A stretch of DNA of 64,000 bases from UBA1660 sp964462035. Its GTDB lineage: Bacteria > Myxococcota_A > Polyangia > Polyangiales > Houyiibacteriaceae. Both the position numbers and the translations under genes were made by a program. A model generated the notes under the pieces. It saw only the letters and a program-made list of their open reading frames with translations. It had not been told where the DNA came from and did not search any database. The stretch spans positions 1 through 64,000 of the forward strand of contig CAYXAP010000002.1 in NCBI GenBank assembly GCA_964462035.1, read 5' to 3'. How positions within the stretch are numbered: the first letter of the stretch is position 1; each line of letters begins with the position of its first letter. Shown piece after piece: positions 19,597-28,054 of this stretch.

Positions 19597-20594
19597 CCGA
19601 AGAATCCGACAACGTGATCCACGTCGTCTTCGGCGCCGACGGTGGGTATCGGATCTCCACCCCGAGCGGCCCGAACGACGAGCCACCGGAGCCGCCGGTC
19701 CACGTCGAGTCACGCTCGGGAGACCCGCTGGCCGACCTCTACACGACGGCCGAGGTGGCCCGGCTCTTCGAGCTGACCGAGAGCCGACTGCGCAGCTGGG
19801 CGCGGCAGGACTTCCTCGCGCCCTCCGTGAAGCGAGGGCGCCGGCGCTTCTACACGTTCCAGGACCTGATCGGCGTTCGCGTCGCCAAGGGTCTGCTGGA
19901 CGCCGGCGTGCCCTCCCGCGACGTGAAGCTCAGCGTCTCGGCGATTCGCGACGCGCTCCCGAAGGTCATCCGCCCCCTCGCCGAGCTGCGGGTGGTCGCC
20001 GAGGGTCGCGCGATGGTGGTTCGCGACGAGCACGGCGCCTTCGAGCCGCTGACGGGCCAGCGGGTGATCGACTTCCGGGTCGATGCCCTGCGCGCGGACG
20101 TGGTCGAGCGGCTGCGCCCGGCCCCGACCGACACCGCGCGCCGAAACGCCTACGTTGCCTACCTCGAGGGCTGCCGCCTCGACGAGGACGAAGCGACCTA
20201 CGCCGATGCGGAGGTCGCCTACCGCGAAGCCCTGCGACTCGACCCGACCTTCGTCAGCGCGATGACCAACCTCGGGAACCTGCGTTATCGGCTCGGCGAC
20301 GAGTCCGGGGCCGTCGCCCTCTACCAGAAGGCCCTGGCCCTCGACCCAGACCAGCCGGAAGCCCACTACAACCTCGGCTTCATCGAGTTCGAGAAGGGCC
20401 ACCTGAGCACCGCCCTGCCCTACTTCGAGAAGGCGGTGGCCCTCGATCCGGGGTTCGCCGATGCGCACTTCAACCTCGCCTCCGTGCTCGACCAGAGCGG
20501 GCGGGACGCCGAGGCGCGCCACCACTGGCAGATCTACGTGGAGCTCGAACCGGACAGCGCCTGGGCCGAGCTCGCCCGCGAACGACTTCGATAG
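19593..20594 (+). CDS. MerR-type helix-turn-helix fused to TPR repeats
   Basis: Product of 333 residues. Residues 48-120 or so match a MerR-type DNA-binding head: DLYTTAEVARLFELTESRLRSWARQDFLAPSVKRGRRRFYTFQDLIGVRVAKGL, with the wing RGRRRFYTF. After a linker (VVAEGRAMVV and a short beta region), at least three TPRs occupy about 195-333, such as AEVAYREALRLDPTFVSAM and AVALYQKALALDPDQPEAHYNLG. A MerR head with a TPR body instead of an effector domain suggests regulation through a protein partner, not a small ligand. The GTG start overlaps the stop of the upstream gene. Confidence 0.88.
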   Translation: MTEESDNVIHVVFGADGGYRISTPSGPNDEPPEPPVHVESRSGDPLADLYTTAEVARLFELTESRLRSWARQDFLAPSVKRGRRRFYTFQDLIGVRVAKGLLDAGVPSRDVKLSVSAIRDALPKVIRPLAELRVVAEGRAMVVRDEHGAFEPLTGQRVIDFRVDALRADVVERLRPAPTDTARRNAYVAYLEGCRLDEDEATYADAEVAYREALRLDPTFVSAMTNLGNLRYRLGDESGAVALYQKALALDPDQPEAHYNLGFIEFEKGHLSTALPYFEKAVALDPGFADAHFNLASVLDQSGRDAEARHHWQIYVELEPDSAWAELARERLR

Positions 20595-20639
20595 CCACCA
20601 TCGCCGTGCTCCGCCCGCTCGCTCTGCTATGCGGAGCGG

Positions 20640-22358
20640 ATGGCCGACGACGACAAGGGCGATGTCCTCCCCACGAACCACGAGCACGTGGAGCGGCGCC
20701 GACGCCCGGCGGATTCCGCGACCGAGACCGACACCACCAGCGAACCGCAGGCCGCGCCCGAGGCGACCGACGACGCGGCGATGAAGCAGACCGTACCCGG
20801 CCGACACTCGGCGATCGTGGCGGCGGCAGCGGAAGAGGCGAAGCGCGAGCTGGCTCAGGCGGAGAAGCCCGCGGCACCGGTCGAGGCCCCGAAGGCGGAG
20901 GCAGCACCGGCCGAGGCCCCGAACGCCGAGCCCGCGAAGCCCGCCGAACCGGCAGCGTCATTCGCGGATCTCTTCGATGGGGCGAGCGTCCCCGGCAAGA
21001 AGAAGCTCGCGGTGGGCGACGTGGTCGAGGGTCCGGTCATCCAGGTCGGCGCCGATGGGATCTTCGTCGACGCCGGCGGCCACCAGCAGGCGTTCTACCC
21101 GCGCGCCGAGCTCCTCGACGCGAAGGGGAAGCTCACGGTCGCGACAGGCGACGTGATCCGCGGCCACGTGGTCCGCATCGGTGACGATGGGACCCCCGAG
21201 CTCGGCAAGCGACTCGGCAAGGGCATGAGCATGGACGAGCTCGAGGCCGCACGCGCCGAGGGGCTGCACGTCGAGGGCAAGGTCGTCGGCGTGAACAAGG
21301 GCGGGGTCTCGGTGGACCTCGGCGGCGTGCGCGCCTTCTGCCCGATCAGCCAGCTCGACCGCGCCTACGTCGCCGACGCGAGCGTATTCCTGCAGAAGAC
21401 CCTCCGCTTCGTGGTCACCTCGGTCGACCAAGCGAAGAAGGACGTGGTGCTCTCGCGGAAGGTGATCCTCGAGGCCGAGGCCGAGGCGAACCGCGAGGCG
21501 CTCCTCGCCGAGATGAGCGTGGGCGACGTCCGCGTCGGGACCATCGTCCGCGTCCGCGACTTCGGCGCCTTCGTGGAGCTCGCCCCGGGCCTCGACGGAC
21601 TCATCCCGAACCGCGAGATCAGCCACGACCGCCGGCGCGCCGATCAGGTGGTGCACACCGGCCAGTCGGTCGAGGTGAAGATCCAGGAGATCACCCGCAA
21701 GGGTGACGACCTGCGGATCACCCTCTCGCTCAAGGCGATGGGCGACGACCCCTGGGACTCGCTCGAGCGCGTGGCCTCGCCCGGCGCCGTGGCGCAGGGC
21801 GTGGTGCGGAAGGTGATGGACTTCGGCGTCTTCGTGGAGCTCGCTCCCGGCATCGAAGGGCTGCTCCACGTGAGCGAGCTCGGCGGCGGCGACCGTCACC
21901 CGAACAGCCAGTTCAACGTCGGGCAGCCGCTGCTGGTCACCGTTCAGTCGATCGACCGGGACCGGAAGCGCATCTCGCTGGCGCCGGCGCCGACGGGCGC
22001 GACCGCCGGCCAGCGGGTCGACGGCAACCAGCCGCAGGTGGGCGACATCGTGAAGGCCACGGTGTCGCAGCACGAGCGCTACGGCGTCTTCGTCCAGATC
22101 GAGGGGCTCCCCGGCCGCGCCGGCCGCGGGCTCATCCACGAAAAGGAGCTGGGCCTGAGCCACGGCACGGACGTGAAGAAGGCCTTCCCCATCGGCTCGG
22201 TGGTCGACGCCAAGGTGACGGCGACCGGCAAGCTGGCCCTGAGCATCAAGGCCATCGCCGAGGACGAGGCCCGCCGCGAGGTCGAGAGCTACAAGGCGAC
22301 CCAGGCCAGCAAGAGCATGGGCACCCTCGGCGACCTCCTCGCCGGGCTCAAGAAGTAG
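20640..22358 (+). CDS. S1 RNA-binding domain protein, ribosomal protein S1-like (572 aa)
   Basis: An N-terminal 115 residues rich in Ala, Glu and Pro look disordered. Five S1-type OB folds follow, at about 122-190, 210-285, 296-365, 380-445 and 464-540. The third and fourth are canonical: VGTIVRVRDFGAFVELAPGLDGLIPNREIS and AQGVVRKVMDFGVFVELAPGIEGLLHVSEL. The first two are divergent (GADGIFVDAGGHQQAFYP). It may bind RNA at the ribosome like S1 or act in RNA turnover; a true rpsA usually has six domains and no such N-terminus. A TATGCG hexamer lies 6 bases before the ATG, suggesting a leaderless message. Nothing else is in its unit. Confidence 0.9.
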   Translation: MADDDKGDVLPTNHEHVERRRRPADSATETDTTSEPQAAPEATDDAAMKQTVPGRHSAIVAAAAEEAKRELAQAEKPAAPVEAPKAEAAPAEAPNAEPAKPAEPAASFADLFDGASVPGKKKLAVGDVVEGPVIQVGADGIFVDAGGHQQAFYPRAELLDAKGKLTVATGDVIRGHVVRIGDDGTPELGKRLGKGMSMDELEAARAEGLHVEGKVVGVNKGGVSVDLGGVRAFCPISQLDRAYVADASVFLQKTLRFVVTSVDQAKKDVVLSRKVILEAEAEANREALLAEMSVGDVRVGTIVRVRDFGAFVELAPGLDGLIPNREISHDRRRADQVVHTGQSVEVKIQEITRKGDDLRITLSLKAMGDDPWDSLERVASPGAVAQGVVRKVMDFGVFVELAPGIEGLLHVSELGGGDRHPNSQFNVGQPLLVTVQSIDRDRKRISLAPAPTGATAGQRVDGNQPQVGDIVKATVSQHERYGVFVQIEGLPGRAGRGLIHEKELGLSHGTDVKKAFPIGSVVDAKVTATGKLALSIKAIAEDEARREVESYKATQASKSMGTLGDLLAGLKK

Positions 22359-22392
22359 GCCCGGGCTTCGTTCCACCCAGTAGGTCCTTTGC

Positions 22393-22565
22393 CTCGCGCA
22401 GAGCCGCGGAGCCGCAGAGTTCGCAGAGGAACGAAGGGTTCGGGACCGCGACGCCAGCGGTTGCTCCGGCGAACGCGAGGCGACTCGTCCACCGTTCGCG
22501 CTCGCGTCTGCGGCATTGATTCACCAAACCGCTGCGTCCTCTGCGGCTCCGCGACTCTGCGAGAG
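22393..22565. repeat. Inverted repeat element with 27-bp arms
   Basis: The arms are 22393-22419 and 22539-22565; the right arm equals the reverse complement of the left at 25 of 27 positions. Both are built from the periodic CTCTGCGG / CTCCGCG motif, a type of short intergenic repeat seen in many environmental bacteria. The 119 bases between hold no gene. It fills the gap between the S1-domain gene and the phosphoesterase gene and may be a miniature mobile or REP-type element. Confidence 0.8.
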
Positions 22566-22643
22566 GCGCGGGCACAGTGAGCTCATCGAAGTGGGGCCCG
22601 GGGACGTTGTGCGAGGCCACCAAGTGGGTCACGGTCGTGAGTC

Positions 22644-23306
22644 ATGGATCTCCCCAGCATCGGGCCAGTGGCCACGCCGATGGCGTTCCTCTCCGACATC
22701 CACGGCAACCTCGCCGCGCTGGATGCCGTGCTGAAGGTCCTCCGCCACCGAGAGGTCACCACCATCTTCGCGTGCGGCGACCACCTCCTCGGGGGAGACG
22801 ACCCGCTCGGAGTGTGGCGGCGGCTCCGCGAGGTCGAGGCGCGCTGCACCCGCGGCGTCGGCGACCGCGCGCTGGCCGAGATCGACGGCAAGCACCTCAC
22901 CGCATCCAGCGACGAGGAGAAGGCTCGGCTCGAGACCTTCCGGGCCGCGCAGGACGCCATCGGCGAGCTCGTACGCAAGCAGCTCGGCCAGCTCCCCGAG
23001 TCGATCCGTGTGCCCCTCATCGACGGTCGCGAGCTGCTGGTCGTCCACGGCTCACCGCTCGACCCCACGGTCGAGCTCACCCACGACCTGGACGACGACG
23101 AGCTCGAGGCGCGGATCGACGACGACCCCGCCGACCTCATCGTCTGCGGCGCGAGCCACACGCCCTTCCGCCGCGACGTGGCGGAGTGGACCGTGCTCAA
23201 CGTCGGCTCCGTCGGCGAGGCACCCGAGGGCAACAACGCGCACTTCACGATCCTGCGACCCCGGATGGACGGCATCGAAGTCCACCAGGACCACGTCGCC
23301 TACTGA
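22644..23306 (+). CDS. Metallophosphoesterase, YfcE/ApaH-like family (220 aa)
   Basis: Calcineurin-like phosphoesterase with two-metal motifs: FLSDIHGNLAAL near 15 (D-x-H), GDHLLGG near 46, a GVGDRAL block where GNHD/E is usual, VVHGSP near 134 and CGASHTPF near 170. The missing Asn in GNH(D/E) is shared by some phosphodiesterase subfamilies, so activity is likely but the substrate is open. A second ATG at 22680 starts directly before AFLSDIHGN and could be the true start. No ribosome site precedes either. Its TGA shares one base with the ATG of the following membrane protein, so the two are coupled. Confidence 0.85.
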   Translation: MDLPSIGPVATPMAFLSDIHGNLAALDAVLKVLRHREVTTIFACGDHLLGGDDPLGVWRRLREVEARCTRGVGDRALAEIDGKHLTASSDEEKARLETFRAAQDAIGELVRKQLGQLPESIRVPLIDGRELLVVHGSPLDPTVELTHDLDDDELEARIDDDPADLIVCGASHTPFRRDVAEWTVLNVGSVGEAPEGNNAHFTILRPRMDGIEVHQDHVAY

Positions 23307-23539
23307 TGCGGCTCGGCGGAATCTTCTGCACCGTCCTCGGGACGGTGCTCGTGTGCTTCACGCTCGGTCGACTCGTGAGCTTCGCCTTCGCCCTCGCGAG
23401 CGACGCGCCACCCGACGCTCCAGCGTCAGCGACCGTCTGCCCAGCGCTCGCCGGCCTCGGCCTCGGCATGCTGCTGCTGCTCGGCGGCACGCTGCTGCTC
23501 TGGAAGGCCAAGCAGGCAGCCGAAGCCAACGACGACTGA
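23306..23539 (+). CDS. Small membrane protein (77 aa)
   Basis: Two hydrophobic helices, at about 3-30 (GIFCTVLGTVLVCFTLGRLVSFAF) and 46-66 (LAGLGLGMLLLLGGTLLLW), joined by a Pro/Ala-rich loop, with a charged tail KAKQAAEANDD. The ATG overlaps the phosphoesterase stop in TGATG, which supports the start and implies coupled translation. The function is not recognised; by position it may tether or serve the phosphoesterase. Confidence 0.75.
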   Translation: MRLGGIFCTVLGTVLVCFTLGRLVSFAFALASDAPPDAPASATVCPALAGLGLGMLLLLGGTLLLWKAKQAAEANDD

Positions 23540-23558
23540 GCTCGGGTAGACTCTCGCG

Positions 23559-24128
23559 GTGCAGTCGTCGGAGCGGTTCAAGCTGGCGTTCATCGGAACG
23601 CACGGCGTCGGCAAGACCACCCTGTGCTACGGGCTCGCGGCGCGGCTGAAAGCGCGCGACGTCTCGCTCGAGGTCGTCCACGAGGTGGCCCGACTCTGTC
23701 CGCTTCCGATCAACGAAGAGACCAGCGTCGCAGCCCAGTCGTGGATCCTACACAGCCAGATCGCGGCCGAGCTGGTGGCAGCCGAGCGGCATCCGGTGGT
23801 GATCTGCGACCGGAGCGCGCTCGACAACTACGTCTACATGATGCTCCGCGCCGGTCGGCAGCCCGCTCTCGACGGCATGGTCGGCGCCTGGATGGCCAGC
23901 TACGACCTGCTGGTGATGGTCCCCATCATCGACACGCCGAGTCCGGACGGCCTGCGCGCGACCGACCCCAGCTTCCAGGCCGCCGTCGACGTCGGCGTGC
24001 GCAAGGAGCTCGAACGGCGGGAGCTGAGCGCGATGTTCCTCGACCCCGACGACCGCGAAGGCTGGGTCGCCCGCGTCGAAGCCCACGTGCTCGAAGCGCT
24101 CGCGCCCCCGCAGCTCCCGCTCCTCTGA
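23559..24128 (+). CDS. AAA_28/NadR-like P-loop NTPase, probable small-molecule kinase
   Basis: Product of 189 residues with Walker A GTHGVGKTT (13-21) and a likely lid/substrate segment VICDRSALDNYVYM, whose DRS resembles the DRSxxD motif of nucleoside kinases. The layout, EVVHEVARLCP and then SWILHSQIAAEL, matches the AAA_28 group, which includes the ribosylnicotinamide kinase domain of NadR. The true substrate is unknown. It starts with GTG; TAGACT at 23547-23552 lies 6 bases before it, the same leaderless-type spacing as several neighbours. A structured intergenic region separates it from the convergent polA. Confidence 0.8.
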   Translation: MQSSERFKLAFIGTHGVGKTTLCYGLAARLKARDVSLEVVHEVARLCPLPINEETSVAAQSWILHSQIAAELVAAERHPVVICDRSALDNYVYMMLRAGRQPALDGMVGAWMASYDLLVMVPIIDTPSPDGLRATDPSFQAAVDVGVRKELERRELSAMFLDPDDREGWVARVEAHVLEALAPPQLPLL

Positions 24129-24174
24129 GCTCGCACCACGAGGCCGCAGGCCGAGTACCCGAGCGAAGCGAGGG

Positions 24175-24191
24175 CGGGCGCAACGCGCCCG
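24175..24191. terminator. Hairpin between the P-loop kinase and polA
   Basis: CGGGCGC (24175-24181) pairs with GCGCCCG (24185-24191) around AAC. It lies between convergent genes, 13 bases beyond the polA stop read leftward. On the minus strand, TTTT occurs before the stem, not after it, so it is not a textbook terminator in either direction. The preceding bases contain GGCCGCAGGCC and GAGCGAAGCGAG, a chain of short near-palindromes like intergenic repeats in GC-rich genomes. Confidence 0.45.
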
Positions 24192-24203
24192 GAGTCGGGA
24201 AAA

Positions 24204-26861
24204 TCAATGGGCCTCGGCCCAGCTGGCGCCGTGGCCGACGTCGGCGACCAGCGGGACGTCGAGCTCGACGACGGTCTCCATGTGGCGCTTCACGAGCGCG
24301 GTCAGCCCCTCGACCTCGGACGGCGGGCACTCGAAGATGAGCTCGTCGTGGATCTGGAGGAGCATCTCCGCCTCCATGGGCGCGATGTCCTCAGCGATGG
24401 CCAGCATCGCGAGCTTGCAGAGGTCCGCCGCCGATCCCTGGATGGGCGTGTTGGTCGCGATGCGCTCGCCATAGGCCCGGTCGGTGAAGTTGTTCGACGA
24501 TAGCTCCGGGATGTAGCGCCGCCGACCGAGCATCGTCTCGACGAAGCCGTCTTCGTGCGCCTGGGCGATGGTCTCGTCGAGCCAGGTGCGTACGCCGGCG
24601 TAGACCTCGAAGTAGCGGTCGATGAGCGCCTTCGCCTCTTTGCGCGGCAGGTCCAGGCTGTGGCCGAGCGCGGTGGCGCCCTGGCCGTAGATGGTCGCGA
24701 AGTTCACGGTCTTGCCGACGTTGCGCTGGGTCGCGTCCACGTCTTCCGGAGCGATGTCGTAGATGCCGGCCGCGGTGCGACGGTGGACGTCCTCGCCCAG
24801 CCGGAACGCTTCGGCGAGCCGCTCGTCGCCGGTCACGTGCGCCACCAGCCGGAGCTCGATCTGGCTCCAGTCGGCGCTGACCATCACCCAGCCCTCCCGC
24901 GGGACGAAGGCTTCGCGGATGCGCTTGCCGTCCTTGGTGCGGATCGGCGTCCGCTGGATGTCCGGGTCCGTGGTGATGAGCCGGCCGGACGCACCGACGG
25001 TCTGCTGGAAGGTCGCGTGGACCCGCCCGTCTTCGGGCGCGATGGCTTCGCGCAGGACGCGCGTATAGGTGTTCACCAGCTTCGCCAGCGCGCGCCAGTC
25101 GAGCACCTTCTCGGCGATCGGGTGCTTGGGCGCGAGCCGCTCGAGCACGGCAGCCGCGGTCGAGTAGCCGGTCTTGGTCTTCTTCAGCACCGGGAGCTCG
25201 AGCTCGTCGAAGAGCACCGCGCCGAGCTGCTTCGAGCTGCCCAGGTTGAACTCGCGGCCCGCCAAGGCGTGGACTTCGGCCTCGACCTCGTCGCGCCGCT
25301 TCACGAAGTCCGCTTCGAGCTCGCCGAGGAGCTCGGGGTCGACCCGCACGCCGACGCGCTGCATCCGCGCCAGCACGTACGCCAGCGGCATCGATACGTC
25401 GGCCAAGGTCTCGGTGTGCCCCTCTTCCTCGAGGGCGTCCGCCAGGACGGGCCACGCCTCGGCGGCCGCGGCCACCAGGTGCGCCGCGTGCACCCCGAGC
25501 TCGGCGAGCGGCACGTCGGTCAGAGCCTTTCGCTTCTTGCCCGAGCCGAGCAGATCCTCGATGGGCAGGAGCGTCCGGTGCAGCCAGGTGCGAGTGATCT
25601 GGTCCAGCCGGTGGGGAATGTCGCGGGTCGGATCCACCAGGAAAGACGCCAGTCGCGTGTCGCCGACCACGCGCGCGATCGCGATGCCAGCACCCCGGAA
25701 GACGCAGTCGACCTCGCGGAGGTCGTGGGTGACCTTGGGCAGCGCCTCGTCCTCGAGCAGGTCGCGCAAGAGCTCGAGCGCCGGCTCGCCCAGACCACCC
25801 TCGCCGTGGATCGGCAGGTAGCGAGCGACGACCTCGGCGCCTTCGGCCGGGACCGAGGCCAGCGCGCAGCCAACGAGCTGTCCGTGGACGACCGAGGGAC
25901 CCGAGGCGATCGGGAAGACCGCCACCGGCGGCACCAGCTCGGCCACGAAGACCTCGGCGTCGTCCATCGACGCGAGCGCGCCCAGGTCACCCTCCTTGGC
26001 GAGCTCCTGGGCGTCGTCGCCGCTCAAGAGCGAAAAGAACTCGAGCTCTCGGTAGAGCGCGTCCACGCGCGCGACGTCGACCGGCTGGCTCCGGATCGAC
26101 TCGAGCCCGAAGTCCATCGGCACGTGCTGGTCGATGGTGGCGAGCTCCTTGCTCAAGCGCGCGTCGTCCGCGTGCTCGACGAGCCGCTCCTTCTGCTTGC
26201 CCTTGAGCTCGTCGGTGTGGGCGAGCACGCCCTCGAGGTCGCCGTAGGCATCGAGCAGCTTCTTGGCGCTCTTGGGCCCGATACCGGGCACGCCGGGGAT
26301 GTTGTCCGACTTGTCGCCGATGAGCGCGAGGTAGTCGACGAACTTGTCCGGGGTCACGCCCCACTTCTTCCGGACGAGCTCGGAGTCGTAGCTGACGTCC
26401 TTGACCGTATCGACCATCCGGACCTGGTCGCCGACGAGCTGGGCGAAGTCCTTGTCGCCGGAGATGATGTGCACCTCGTGGCCGGCCTCGACCGCCTCGC
26501 GCGCCAACGTACCGATCACGTCGTCGGCCTCATAGCCGCTCACCTCGATCAACGGATAGTCGTGCGCCTCGACGACCTTGTGGATCCAAGGGATTTGCGT
26601 ACGCATGTCGGGCTGCATTCGCGGCCGCTGCGCCTTGTATCGTGGGTACCGTTCGTCGCGGAAGGTGCGCCCCGGCGCGTCGAAGATGACCGCGCCGAAC
26701 GCCGGGGTTTTCCCCTCCAGGAGCTTCCGGAACATCAACGCGAACCCGTAGGTCGCGTTGGTCGGGATCCCCGTCGTGGTGCGGAACGTCCCCGGGATCG
26801 CGAAGAACGCCCGAAAGATCAACGCGGTCCCGTCGATCAGGACGACGCGTTCGCGTGCCAT
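24204..26861 (-). CDS. polA: DNA polymerase I with degenerate proofreading domain
   Basis: Product of 885 residues. The 5' nuclease domain covers about 1-290, with YEADDVIGTLA, SGDKDFAQLV and GDKSDNIPGVPGIGPKSA intact. The polymerase domain follows from about 500 on: motif A SADWSQIELR (near 660), motif B RNVGKTVNFATIYGQG (near 717) and motif C QIHDELIFE (near 838). Between them, about 300-480, the 3'-5' exonuclease domain is present in outline but exo I, normally DTET, reads PIAS, so two metal ligands are lost. Proofreading is therefore probably absent, as in Taq and Bst enzymes. It fills Okazaki gaps and repairs DNA. It follows the cytochrome-rhodanese gene by 8 bases, an unusual partner. 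Confidence 0.96.
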   Translation of the reverse strand: MARERVVLIDGTALIFRAFFAIPGTFRTTTGIPTNATYGFALMFRKLLEGKTPAFGAVIFDAPGRTFRDERYPRYKAQRPRMQPDMRTQIPWIHKVVEAHDYPLIEVSGYEADDVIGTLAREAVEAGHEVHIISGDKDFAQLVGDQVRMVDTVKDVSYDSELVRKKWGVTPDKFVDYLALIGDKSDNIPGVPGIGPKSAKKLLDAYGDLEGVLAHTDELKGKQKERLVEHADDARLSKELATIDQHVPMDFGLESIRSQPVDVARVDALYRELEFFSLLSGDDAQELAKEGDLGALASMDDAEVFVAELVPPVAVFPIASGPSVVHGQLVGCALASVPAEGAEVVARYLPIHGEGGLGEPALELLRDLLEDEALPKVTHDLREVDCVFRGAGIAIARVVGDTRLASFLVDPTRDIPHRLDQITRTWLHRTLLPIEDLLGSGKKRKALTDVPLAELGVHAAHLVAAAAEAWPVLADALEEEGHTETLADVSMPLAYVLARMQRVGVRVDPELLGELEADFVKRRDEVEAEVHALAGREFNLGSSKQLGAVLFDELELPVLKKTKTGYSTAAAVLERLAPKHPIAEKVLDWRALAKLVNTYTRVLREAIAPEDGRVHATFQQTVGASGRLITTDPDIQRTPIRTKDGKRIREAFVPREGWVMVSADWSQIELRLVAHVTGDERLAEAFRLGEDVHRRTAAGIYDIAPEDVDATQRNVGKTVNFATIYGQGATALGHSLDLPRKEAKALIDRYFEVYAGVRTWLDETIAQAHEDGFVETMLGRRRYIPELSSNNFTDRAYGERIATNTPIQGSAADLCKLAMLAIAEDIAPMEAEMLLQIHDELIFECPPSEVEGLTALVKRHMETVVELDVPLVADVGHGASWAEAH

Positions 26862-26869
26862 CGAGCGCC

Positions 26870-28039
26870 CTACTCCGCGTCGCCGAGGGTGCCCGGCTCG
26901 TCACCGACGACGACCGGGAAGCCCTCGTCGCGCCAGTGGAGCACGCCCTCGTCGAGCACGGCCGTGTTCTGGAAGTCGTGCTCGCGGAGGAAGTCCATCA
27001 CGCGGCCGGAGGCGGCGTGGGGGCATGCGCAGTAGGCGATGACCCAGGTGCCGTCGTTGGGAATCCGCTCCATCACCGTCTCCACCTCGTAGTAGGGCGA
27101 AGGGATGGCGCCCGGCAGGTGGAAGCGCGCGTAGTCGGACGCGGCGCGAGCGTCGAGGATCACCATGCGGCGGCCGGCCTGCAGCGCGTCGGCGACGGCC
27201 TGCGACGGGACGTAGCGACCCTCGCGGAGCGCGGGGAAGTCCGGTGCCTCGCCGTCGGGGTTGATGATGACCGGGCCGTCCAGCGCGGCGACGCTCGGGC
27301 CCTCGGCCTCTTCGGCTTCGTTCTCGTCGGGCTCCCAGCTGCGGATGAGCGCGACCAGATCGTCGATGCTCTGCTCGGAGAGCTCACCCTCGAAGGCCGG
27401 CATCGGCGTGCCGCGGCGGCCCTTGGCGATCGCGTAGCGGATCTGTCCGTCGCTCGCCGTCCGAAGGAAGACGGGGTGGTTCAGCGAGATGGCGCTCTCG
27501 CCCTGCCCGCGGTCGCCATGGCAGCGCGCGCACTCGCGCTCGAAGACCTCGGCGCCTCGGAGCGCGTCGCCGTTCACGACTACGTCGTCGACCGCGACCA
27601 TGTCCTCTTCCTGCCAGCTGCGCATGAGCTGGATGATGGCGTCGATCTCGGAGTCATCGAGCGGGCCACCGCGGCTCTCGTGGTAGGCGGCCATCGCGGT
27701 GCCGGGGTGCCCCTCGGCGATGGCGACCTGCAGGAACTCGTTCGAGACGCTGACCAGGAAGTCCTGGTTGTTCAGGGCGTTCGCGTCATCGGCGGCGTAC
27801 CCCTCGCCCTCGTCGCCATGGCAGAGGCCGCAGTAGGTCCGGTAGAGCTGGCGCGCCTCGGCGTACTCGGCGTCGCTCCCGTCGTTCACGCCGGGGCCGC
27901 TGCGAGCGCAGTGAGCGAGCATCGACGCTCCACCGCCGACCACCGCGACCGTGGCCACGGTGGCGAGCACCACCCGAATCCGGAATCGCTTTCGTTCCCT
28001 CGGGGACATCGTGCTGGGCTTGGGGTCGCTCTCGCTCAT
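26870..28039 (-). CDS. Dihaem cytochrome c fused to a rhodanese domain
   Basis: Product of 389 residues with one N-terminal membrane anchor (about 22-44, VVLATVATVAVVGGGASML). Two cytochrome c domains follow: CGLCH near 70 with a distal GTAMAAY methionine, and CARCH near 170 with GTPMPAF. The last 120 residues are a rhodanese-type fold: ILDARAASDYARFHLPGAIPSP and the catalytic loop YCACPHAASG with a candidate active Cys near 336. The fold normally moves sulphane sulphur, so the fusion suggests sulphur chemistry coupled to electron transfer in the periplasm. It lies between an OmpA-type gene (15 bases) and polA (8 bases) in one leftward unit. Confidence 0.9.
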   Translation of the reverse strand: MSESDPKPSTMSPRERKRFRIRVVLATVATVAVVGGGASMLAHCARSGPGVNDGSDAEYAEARQLYRTYCGLCHGDEGEGYAADDANALNNQDFLVSVSNEFLQVAIAEGHPGTAMAAYHESRGGPLDDSEIDAIIQLMRSWQEEDMVAVDDVVVNGDALRGAEVFERECARCHGDRGQGESAISLNHPVFLRTASDGQIRYAIAKGRRGTPMPAFEGELSEQSIDDLVALIRSWEPDENEAEEAEGPSVAALDGPVIINPDGEAPDFPALREGRYVPSQAVADALQAGRRMVILDARAASDYARFHLPGAIPSPYYEVETVMERIPNDGTWVIAYCACPHAASGRVMDFLREHDFQNTAVLDEGVLHWRDEGFPVVVGDEPGTLGDAE

Positions 28040-28054
28040 CGTCTCGTCGTCGGC

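Noticed and set aside
24129..24203. Attachment site or integration scar between the P-loop kinase and polA
   Set aside because: Only short near-palindromes and a hairpin are present; no direct repeat or integrase is nearby.
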